The translations under genes were made by a program, and so were the position numbers. Below the pieces are notes generated by a model that saw only the letters and a list, made by a program, of their open reading frames with translations, had not been told where the DNA came from and did no database searches. DNA of 64,000 nt from Symsagittifera roscoffensis. Lineage: Eukaryota > Xenacoelomorpha > Acoela > Convolutidae. The stretch spans positions 60,514,949 to 60,578,948 of the forward strand of contig NC_087068.1 in NCBI RefSeq assembly GCF_963678635.1, in the 5' to 3' direction. Below are positions 56,341-64,000 of this stretch, in pieces; positions within the stretch are counted from its first letter, which is position 1; every line of letters starts with the position of its first letter.

Positions 56341-57219
56341 CATTTCATCTATTGATGGCCGTTCCGGATACTTCGAACAGCTCGAAAGTCCATCGTCTGT
56401 CTCTGACTTAAGTGATTTTACAAGACCCGACGAACCTTTCATTTTCTTCAATCGTCTCAAGATACAAATTTTGTCCCTATGATTGGGGCAATCAACAACT
56501 TCATTTTGTTTTGGATTTTCAGTCTTTTCATATTCCCGTTTTGAACGGGTAAAGCATATCCCAGCTTCCTTCCCCTCTGTATCGTGATGGGTGTATCAGA
56601 GTAGTATCAAGAAGGATCTTCCTAAAACAGCAGCACTTTGACTATTACGATTTGGGACTATGCATTCTTGCTTGTTGTCACTTAGTTCATTATAATTTTT
56701 CAGTCGCAAGCTTATGATCGCCGCTTCGTTCGCCTTCAGTCTCACCCTCCTACTCAAGAATACCGGTGCTTTCTTTTCATTCGCTATTATTAAATTTACC
56801 GGTTTAATTGCGAACCTCCTATCCGGGTTCCAAATCCTGAACATCGCATTGTTTAAATCAATCGTTATGTCGAAGTTCCTGATGAATTTTCTGCCTAAAA
56901 TGAATTGGTCAGACTCATATAGGTTTTCTACTACAAGAAAGCTCACCCACAGGTTGCGTTCCCCCAGATTTAGGGCTATTATTGGTGTTCTGCCTATCAC
57001 CTGCAGCGCCCCTTTGTTAGCAGCTGACAGCCGTATTCTCGAGTCTATTAAAACATCTTTGTTGAATCCCATTCGTTCCCAAGTTTCGATTGGTATAACA
57101 CTCAAGACCGCTCCTGTATCGATTAACCCACGTAACTGAGTATTCTTTGCACTTATGTCCAGCACATGTGCTGATATGTCTGCCTCCGTCTCGATGTGCA
57201 TTGCATCTTCCTCCAGCAT
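56341..57219 (-). pseudogene. element B aspartic protease and protease-RT segment
   Basis: Frame 57219-56596 (207 codons) has the active site GLIDTGAVLSVIP, the GRTPIIALNLGERNLW flap-like strand and FILGRKFIRNFDITIDL. It continues to FLSRRVRLKANEAAI, NKQECIVPNRNSQSAAVLG. A frame change near 56600 leads to the segment before RT (56341-56590), which is broken. The Asp-Thr-Gly is intact. Confidence 0.88.
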
Positions 57220-57359
57220 TGAATCGATCCTACTTATAGTTCTGCTTTGCCCACATAGATCTACCCCACTAGATCTTCATCACATGTTCTCATGGTTTTC
57301 GTTTAGATGTTTATCCCATCTATATTTAACATCACCTCATGCGGACCATAAGCTTCTTT

Positions 57360-58172
57360 TTATCTTTTATCAACACGGACTGACTTGCTGCCACTTCTTG
57401 TGAGTAGCGCCCTCAAGGCTCTAGAGGTCGTCTGTGGGCTTATAGCACTCAAGTAATCTGCATATACATCAATGTGCATTACTGTTTGGTCGCTGGGTGT
57501 GCTCAAAATCTTCGTTACCTCATGGCCGCCTACTGTGATTTTTGACCTTACTCTGGCTCCGATTTTTGTTATGCCGAATCGCTTTCCCGTGACCGTTTTC
57601 GGAGTGTTGCAATTTCCACTCTTTGTCGACCCTGCTACAGCTTCTGGCACTGGCACCGAAATGCCTAACGTCTCGTTCAACTTCTGTTTCTCAATCTCTT
57701 GCTTCAATCGTTGCTCTATTTCCTTCGTCGCCAGGCCCTGTTTCATTTTTTTAATAGCCTCTGCCGCCGCTTTCTCATAATTTATCTCTAGGGCGTTCCT
57801 GGCCGTGGCCTAAATTGCACTATTGACTTGCGTTACATCTTTCACTGTCTTCGTTGGCAGTTCCGCACTCGGTGCTTCCAAGTTTTTTGTTTCAAACTCA
57901 GTTTGTCTATTTCTTTGGTTCTGCACCGCCGCCAATGCCAATTTATGCTTGGGGTGACTCTGGTTCTTGACCGCCTCCCAAAACAAAGGACAGCCCATCC
58001 TGAAGTACGCCTCTTGATTGCAGAAGAATCATCTCGCACCTATTTTGATGATCAAGCCACTATAGTACGCATGTTCTTCGATCTGGCTCATATCTTCCTC
58101 AGCGGGTGCATATTCCAGACTCTTCATGCCCTGTTTGTTTGTTGTGCAATCCGCCACGTGGTGATCAGCTGA
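57360..58172 (-). pseudogene. element B Gag end and Gag-protease junction
   Basis: Frame 57746-57360 contains GLATKEIEQRLKQEIEK, VTGKRFGITKIGARV and MHIDVYADYLSA, matching element A (GRIFGMTKEG, HLDIYADYL). Frames at 57998-57810 and 58039 carry the second knuckle region, where FFCNQEAYFRMGC has Tyr in place of the zinc-binding His. A stop follows IKIGAR at 58031-58029. Positions 57220-57359 are broken connecting sequence. Confidence 0.75.
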
Positions 58173-58562
58173 CCCGCATGATATACGTTTGTCCATGTCA
58201 TCTCTAGGTTTGTACCATGACGACCTTTGCGGTTCACTCCCCCCTTGCATGTTCCTGTTATCCGAATATGAGTGTTTCTTGGGTTTCGTTAGCATGTACT
58301 TTCTTGACATCTGTCTCATCTCTTCTGGAGTCGGTGCACTATCTTTCGACAGTGTATAGTACGTTGCTAACATTGTTCTCAAGTCATCACTTTTTACCCC
58401 ATCAATGAACTTCGAGGCAATGCTAAAGTTCCTTCTGTTTGTTGACTCTTCAGGGTCACTTCTTCGTCTCAAGCTCTCAAGATCATTTAGAAACCGATCA
58501 ATTGATTCATCGTCCCTTTGCCTTCTCGTTTCAAATCGCATCATCGCTTGGTGACCCTTCAA
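58029..58562 (-). pseudogene. element B Gag capsid C-terminus and first zinc knuckle
   Basis: A 177-codon frame has MMRFETRRQRDDESIDRFL, ASKFIDGVKSDDLRTML, SSWYKPRDDMDKR and the knuckle ISCGSADHHVADC. Compared with element A's CASCVSMDHHVSAC it has lost residues including one Cys, so zinc binding is doubtful. RNA packaging is the family role. Confidence 0.82.
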
Positions 58563-59750
58563 GCCTCAAACGAATCGATTCAACAATATCTCGAATATTT
58601 TATCCGCGGTGTCGCGTTCCTCTTCCTTCTCTGCAACTACGCATTTCAACGCCGTGCCTTCTAAGTTGCTGAGTATCACTGTGCCGGCTTGTCTCTCATC
58701 ATTCAAGTTGTCTTGTTCCAAATGCAATCTCATGAATTATACCCAAGTATCAATGCATCCGTCTGAATCATCCTTGAATTCTTTCGGCTTTTTGAAAGTT
58801 TTCCTGGATTTGCCACCTCCTCTGTCTCTGGAGTCAGTTTTCCTCGTGGCGAAGGCCTTCAGCGTCCTGTTCATCATCTCTCAGGTGCTCGCCCACTTCA
58901 TGGCGTCCGGTTCCACGTTATTGTAAGTCATGGAATCCCCTGGGCCACTCGTTGTATTTGCGGTTCCACTTTTCATAAAAGTCTTGGTTCCCCCTAAATT
59001 CCCGGTGCTGTACTCGTCGAATGCCGAAGTAATGGTAACGGTACTGATTCCTGTTTGCTCTGTTTGCTCCACGAAATCAACTCTGTTACCTTGCGTTCGC
59101 TCCGTTACCGGCTTTTCTTGTGATTTAGAGTTTCTCAAGATGGCATCTAGTTTTGCCTGTATGGCATACGAACTCTCAACGTGGTCCATTCTCATTGTGT
59201 CCATTTTGGTTTCTAGACTCCCCAGCTGGCTGTTCACAGCATCATACCGTTTTTTCAGTTCTTGCATGTCTTTTTTGATGTTCTTGTCTCGATCTTCGTC
59301 AGTGGCCTCCATCTTGTTTGACATCTGTTGAAGCTTTTCCTCGGACGCCCTCGCCAGATTGAAATAGTTGTTCAGGTACTCGTGTTTGTTGTATCTTAAT
59401 TTTTTCTTTATTGCCTCTCTATCCTCCTCGCTGTCCTTCAGTTTCTTGTCGATCTGATCTAGCTTTGCCATCAAATGGCCCAGTTCAAGAGGAATTGTTG
59501 TTTCATGATTAGTTGTTGCGCTCTCACTGGCTGCTGTTCCCTGTATAATCTGGTCATCATCTTGGTTGACCTCTGTTGTTATCGTGGAAACAGTTCCAAA
59601 TGTTTTGCCTTTTTCGGCTTTCGGTTCTTCCGCCACTGCATCTCTCGACTTCATCCCAACCTTCTTCGCTATCCTCTCTGTGAATGAAGTTCTTTTTACT
59701 TGAGACTCGTCTTTTACTGTTTCCGGCGTGTTACCCGTCGTGTCCTCCAC
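58563..59750 (-). pseudogene. element B Gag N-terminal coiled coil and capsid start
   Basis: Frame 59750-58881 (289 codons) is Thr/Ser/Glu-rich at first, then a long coiled coil (LMAKLDQIDKKLKDSEEDRE, MQELKKRYDAVNSQLGSL). From 58880 to 58563 the capsid start is recognisable in broken frames (the complement of 58609-58926 encodes a DDSDGCIDTWV-like start and LNRF). Stops at 58740 and 58566 interrupt it. The coil likely drives multimerisation. Confidence 0.65.
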
Positions 59751-60064
59751 AGTTTATATTGGTGAGAATTCCATCGACTTTTGGTTTTATTCCTCTGCAT
59801 TCGGCGTCGGTGTCGATTCCATTGTCTTCTTCTCCACCTAATCAATACTCTGGTCTGGTGTCTCCAGATCAAATTAAGTTGCGGATTTTGTTTCTCTTCA
59901 GCGCCGTCATTTTCTTTTGAACTTCTTGCATTGACCATGCTCACTGAAAAGTTCTTCTTTGTTATTATTGGGCCAACGGTTGTCACTTTTCGCTGCGTTG
60001 AGTTATGTTTGGTTTTTGACCCCATAGCTCTTTTTTCAGCTATCGGTACCCTACTCCGTCTCAT
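59714..60064 (-). pseudogene. element B Gag N-terminus
   Basis: The start is the ATG at 60064-60062 (MRRSRVPIAEKRAMG). The first 65 residues are basic and resemble the beginning of a nuclear or RNA-binding Gag leader. A frameshift around 59870 follows, so the later residues shown in this frame (Arg/Trp-rich) are out of frame. In the alternative frame the sequence joins 59750-58881 with two stops. No domain is recognised. Confidence 0.55.
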
Positions 60065-60336
60065 GACTTTTATTTAAAATTATCTCTATTTATAAAATTA
60101 CCATTTATAAAATTCTATTCTAAGGATAAAATCTCTGAGAAAAAAAATGATATAAAAATAAAAAGCAACGTTCCTTTTCCCTTTTAAGATCTATAAACAA
60201 TTTACCAATTCGTGATCCCAACAGAATCGGATCAACCGCGATTTAACGTTCCGACTAGTCCTATTGCTTTTAGTTAGGCGATTAGTTATTTCGACCTGTC
60301 TTAGGACCTTTCAGTACCGTCACACCACTCTTTTAT

Positions 60337-60950
60337 ACCGTCCCAAGACCTCCCGATTTTGTCCCAACACTCCTATGTACTGTCCCAAGCTTTCTTTCTA
60401 CTGTCCCAAGATTCTCGGTGCTGTCCCAGTACTTCCTGCTACTGTCCCAAAACTATACCGTCCCAAGACCGTACTGTCCCAAGACTACTATCCCAAGACT
60501 GTACCATCCCAAGACTGCACTGTCCCAAGACCGTACTGTCCCAAGACTACTATCCCGGGCCACCACCGTCCCAAGACCACTGTCCCAAGACTGCACCGTC
60601 CCAAGACCGCTGTGTCCTAAGACCACTGTCCCAAGACCACTGTCCCAAGACTGCACCGTCCCAAGACTGCACTGTCACAAGATCACTGTCCCAACACTAC
60701 TGTCCCAAGACCACTGTCCCAAGACTGCACCGTCCCAAGACTGTACTGTCCCAAGACCACTGTCGCAAGACCAATGTCCCAAGACTGCACTGTCCGAAGA
60801 CTGTTTTGTCCCAAGACTGCCTGTCCCAAGACTGCACTGTCCCAAGACCACCGTCCCAAGACTGTACCGTCCCAAGACAACTGTCCCAAGACTGTACCGT
60901 CCCAAGACCGCTGTCCCATGACTACTGTCCCAAGACCACAGTCCCAAAAC
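60337..60950. repeat. minisatellite of CTGTCCCAAGAC units in element B leader
   Basis: Several dozen units of (C/A)(C/T)GTCCCAAGAC, alternating with CACT, TGCACT, TGTAC or CGCT spacers, give units of 12 to 18 bp. Point changes (CCATGAC, CACAAGAT, CGGGCC) and length changes occur. It reads GTCTTGGGACAG in the element's sense. It keeps all frames open on both strands, which explains the several long overlapping ORFs here. Confidence 0.9.
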
Positions 60951-62467
60951 TTTGCCACCAAGTGTCTGCTTAGTAGGACTTCTTCTTCTTCGTTGTGGGG
61001 ACTCTTGAACCACTGTACCGTGTACCTCTACTCGAGATCTCTTAAAATATCTCCCAAAAACCCAATCTTAATGGCCAAAAGCTTCAAAGACTGACCCTTC
61101 TGTATTTAAATTCCTTTTTTAAAACTTCGAGTCAAGTTGAAACCCAACTTGTTCGCAGGTATCTTGTGATCACTTGTTCGTTCAAAAACCATCAAAAACT
61201 TTTTACAAAAAAAACGTTAAAAGTTTATACAGGAAAAAAATATAAAAAAACAGAGATATGAACCCACCTAAAATTCAAAGGTGACAGATGTCAACCTTTA
61301 TTCGAAAAAAACGTCTGGTATCTGATTGCCACGCGTTTTCCTCCCCCCTGCTAGCGATCTTATGGGGTATCACAAAACTGTCTACTTCCGTTCCCCCCAC
61401 CCGATCCGACCAGGGTGCCTTCCTTAATTCGATCTTATATTTGGATATCCGCTTCTTATAATTGACGCGTGTAAAGTTCTAATGTAACTAAATCCACGAT
61501 GTCGATCAATTAGTCACTCTAATTTGTCCTCCCTTTTTACAATTTACAACCGCCAACCTCTAACCGAACCAGCCCCCCTTCTAACCTCCCCCCTCTTTAG
61601 CCCCCCTCTTAAGCCGAAAATTACCTTAAGCGCCGGGTGCTAAACATCTCGAGAGAAAACCGTAGAACCTGTTTCCAGGCCGGTTTCCTCAAAACCGGGG
61701 GATTCCGCTTATCCAATTTTACACTTATCTCCTACGATGTAATGTGGATTTTAACGATACCCGTTTTGACCAACCTTGAGAACACCCCTGCGCGTTCTTC
61801 TCTTATTGTTCTGGTTCCGTGCTGGTTGTCTCCTTCACGTGCACTGCATTTGTCACCAGCACCATCTCCCCACTTGGCTGGCCACCTGTTCCAGACAAGT
61901 ATCCTTGTGGACCACTTTCCCACTCTTCTGGTGACCTCTCCCCGTTAAGTCTCCTAGTTGTCCCGCTAAGTTGCAGGCTATCTGAAAACCCGTATCAACG
62001 CCCCACACTCGGGCACCTTATTGAGGTTGGTGGGTTAGATTGCTAGGTTGATCGAAACGATCGGTCTCATAAAACAGTATGGGTATACTATTAACATAAT
62101 ACAAAAGGTTTGATCCAACTAATCTGGTTTCAAAGTCGCTGTCTATTTTCGTTTTACCGTTTTTGCTCCCTTTTTTCTAGTTTTTTTTTTGGTTTTTGTT
62201 TTGCTTTTTGTCTTTTTGCTCGTATTTTTTGTCCCCCTAGTTAACAGCAAGCAACCCCCCCCCCACCCCCACCCCTTACTCTGTTAGCTAAGCCTCGTTC
62301 GTAGAGCGTATCAGGAAGTTTTCTCGAGTTTTCTTAGAAAGCTATCACGGTACGACCGGAAGGTTTGCACGTTCCTGCTGAACCGTACCACTGGTACTCT
62401 AGAATGTGCATGTAGCCCGGAGCTGTGTCATGTGGGTTCGACTCCGTAGTCATGATGTCGTAAAAAC

Positions 62468-62480
62468 AACCAGGAGCGCC
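62468..62480 (-). promoter_or_regulatory. putative primer binding site of element B
   Basis: On the minus strand GGCGCTCCTGGTT begins 12 nt after the LTR end. The core GGCGCTC-n-TGG and the 12 nt gap are the same as in element A (TGGCGCTCATGG), although here the first T is G. tRNA identity is not determined. Confidence 0.4.
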
Positions 62481-62492
62481 CTAAACACACTA

Positions 62493-63374
62493 TGTAACAG
62501 TCGCCTACTTCGATCACATATGAGGCTTGAGAAAAATAGGCCCTATAAACGTTGGCTCAAGAGTCAGGGACACTATCTCTTGTGTTTTTCTACCTCAAAA
62601 CGGTCGGAGCCAATTCAGTTCACTTGCGAAATGAGACTAAAACCCGTTACAGCTTAAAGGCCACTACCAAAATACACCAAAATACCCCCCACTCTAGAAA
62701 GTAAGAACGTCCCCATACTTAGGTCTCAAAATACCCAAAATATGCGAACGCCGTTAAAAACAGGGTCGGAACAATCCGTAAGGTTACTTTTCATTAGACA
62801 GATGGATCAACCTAAAACTCACCTTATCTCAACACAACAATCATAAAATAAACCCGGGAAAATATAATTGAATACTCACATATCAGCACACTTGAGGATT
62901 GGAGTAATTAAATTAACTTGTAACTCTAGCATAAATATGATTGGTTATAACTTGAGAAGTTTGCTATCAATGAGTCCCAATCAAAGGAAATGAGTTTTTA
63001 CTTGAGGATATAGTTCTGTGGTCTGAACCATTGGGAGATTTCAGTTGTCCACCTTTCCACTGAAGGTTCACTCTGGTTCAGTTGGATTTCGATTTACTCT
63101 CGTGATTACTCTGTCTCCTATATCAAGATAGGACAGCTCTACTCTCGTATTTTACTAGAACCTCGGAAATTGCGAATAGCAAATTCCAGCTGTTTTTATT
63201 TGCCACTTTCTTGCAATTGTAATTCGATCGTTCTGATTCTATTTCTAATTTTTTCAGTTGTCGCGAGAAAGTTGGGCATGACATGTGCAATTCGAAAATT
63301 GAAAAAAATTTCAATTTGACCCCGAAATGATGTTTTTCTCCACATATTCTTCCAAATATGACCGACTGGCACAT
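62493..63374 (-). repeat. element B 5' LTR
   Basis: This 882 bp copy has full ends: TGTGCCAG on the minus strand at 63374 and CGACTGTTACA at 62493. It shares TGTTACA with element A's LTR end and TGTGCCA with its start, though the interior is unrelated. It differs from the 3' LTR copies by scattered changes and small indels (for example near 62680 and 62800). Confidence 0.88.
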
Positions 63375-64000
63375 AGAAAAGAAACTAGGGCACTTCGTAG
63401 AGCTTGATTCACTTGATATGAGAATTGTCACTGTCTTTCTATAAACAAGTCTGCACTGTTTTAACGTAAAATATTGTGTGCTTCAAGGATATTTCATTCA
63501 GATAGAGTGAATCGAATTGAACTTTCATGAAATAAGTTTTTGCTTACATGTTGGTTGCAATCGATTGGACAAGATGGGTTTTTGGTTGAAGATGCTATTC
63601 TTCCTTTAGATGCTATTGATTGTGATAGAAAAGATAATAGGGCACTATGTAGAGCTTGATTTAATTGAATTGAGAAATGTCACTGCCTTTCTTTAGAAAA
63701 AACTTTAGATTCTTTTAACGAAAAATATTATGTGCTTCAAAGATAATTCACTCAAATATAATAAATCGTTTTGACTATTCATGAAGTAAGTTTTGGTGAC
63801 ATCTTGGTCGCAATCGATTGGACAAGATGGGTTTTTGGTTGAATTGGTTGCAATTCGAATACACGTGTCAAGTATAACGTTAGTTTTTCTCTACATTTTA
63901 GTCGATCAACCAAGCAACCCATATGGGATGTGTTCTAAAAACATCAGTGCTATAAACATTAGTATGCTAAAGAACATTAAAAAAGCAGTACGAAGAACAA
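63375..64000. repeat. host flank with a diverged ~251 bp tandem duplication
   Basis: TAGAAAAGAAACTAGGGCAC at 63375 recurs as TAGAAAAGATAATAGGGCAC at 63626. The similarity continues through GTAGAGCTTGATT and TGTGCTTCAA to CAATCGATTGGACAAGATGG. The first unit begins exactly at the LTR end, which supports the LTR boundary at 63374. No gene is seen in 63375-64000. Confidence 0.75.

Larger units (their letters stand above)
60065..62492 (-). other. element B 5' leader (about 2.4 kb)
   Basis: This untranslated region lies between the 5' LTR and Gag. It contains the CTGTCCCAAGAC minisatellite, an inverted repeat CCGGTTT-cctca-AAACCGG near 61680-61700, a C-rich run near 62251-62275 and a T-rich run near 62160-62230. 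The plus-strand frames inside the minisatellite are products of the repeat, not genes. Confidence 0.6.
33864..63374 (-). mobile_element. element B: second giant Ty3/gypsy-type LTR retrotransposon, decayed
   Basis: LTR copies at 33864-34740 (repeated at 38031 and 42199) and 62493-63374 flank minus-strand gag-pro-RT-RNase H-integrase, a macro-like Pol end and an ORF3 with SGNH domains. The span is 29.5 kb. Removing two extra 4.17 kb units and the RT duplication leaves about 20.4 kb. Protein similarity to element A is clear throughout but far from identical, so they are different families of one lineage. Stops and frameshifts are common. LTR differences seem fewer than in element A. Confidence 0.88.

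Noticed and set aside
60264-61094. Several long overlapping ORFs on both strands with SQDCTVPRP-type repeats
   Set aside because: They arise from the CTGTCCCAAGAC minisatellite, which lacks stops in most frames. No independent coding signal is present.
62430-62460. tRNA-like B box GGGTTCGACTCC near the element B leader start
   Set aside because: The flanking bases do not form a T stem or acceptor stem, and no A box lies at proper distance.

Overview
The window looks like nuclear DNA of a Caenorhabditis-like nematode. The host parts are AT-rich with T-rich TTTCAG 3' splice sites, and the repeats are Ty3/gypsy-type (Metaviridae) elements of nematode style. I infer the organism from these signs only and cannot prove it. 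Little of the 64 kb is ordinary host sequence: 1-4606, 30977-33863 and 63375-64000. These parts hold one possible exon, a decayed DNA polymerase B-like relic (2565-3440), a decayed unknown ORF (3439-4100), a promoter-like block (31178-31335) and a short secreted-peptide gene apparently broken by an LTR insertion.

Two very large LTR retrotransposons fill the rest, both read on the minus strand. Element A spans 4607-30976. Element B spans 33864-63374. Corrected for internal duplications, each is about 20-23 kb, with LTRs of about 0.87-0.88 kb. Reading right to left, the shared order is: 5' LTR, a primer-binding-site-like motif 12 nt from the LTR, a 2.4-3.1 kb leader rich in short repeats, Gag (capsid and two CCHC knuckles), aspartic protease, reverse transcriptase and RNase H, a long acidic linker, integrase with a GPY/F-like tail, a macro-domain-like C-terminus of Pol, a spacer with T-rich 3' splice-site-like sequences, a giant third ORF (about 6.7-7.3 kb), a short purine tract and the 3' LTR. 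ORF3 contains coiled coil, SGNH (GDSL) hydrolase, a second SGNH-like domain, a helical region, and a conserved C-terminal region I do not recognise. The two elements differ a great deal in sequence but keep this order, so the accessory domains belong to a lineage and are not a one-off capture.

Both elements are dead as written. They carry many frameshifts and in-frame stops, an altered RT catalytic motif (N-V-D-D in A, one Asp codon lost in B) and damaged zinc ligands.

Segmental duplications reshape both. Element A has a 3.66 kb tandem duplication (12379-19690) bounded by a 66 bp integrase fragment. Element B has a 4.17 kb triplication across the host/3' LTR junction (33006-45509), a 680 bp RT duplication (54845-56203) and an 84 bp duplication. 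Some copies differ mainly in homopolymer length, so read-level checks are needed to separate biology from assembly error.
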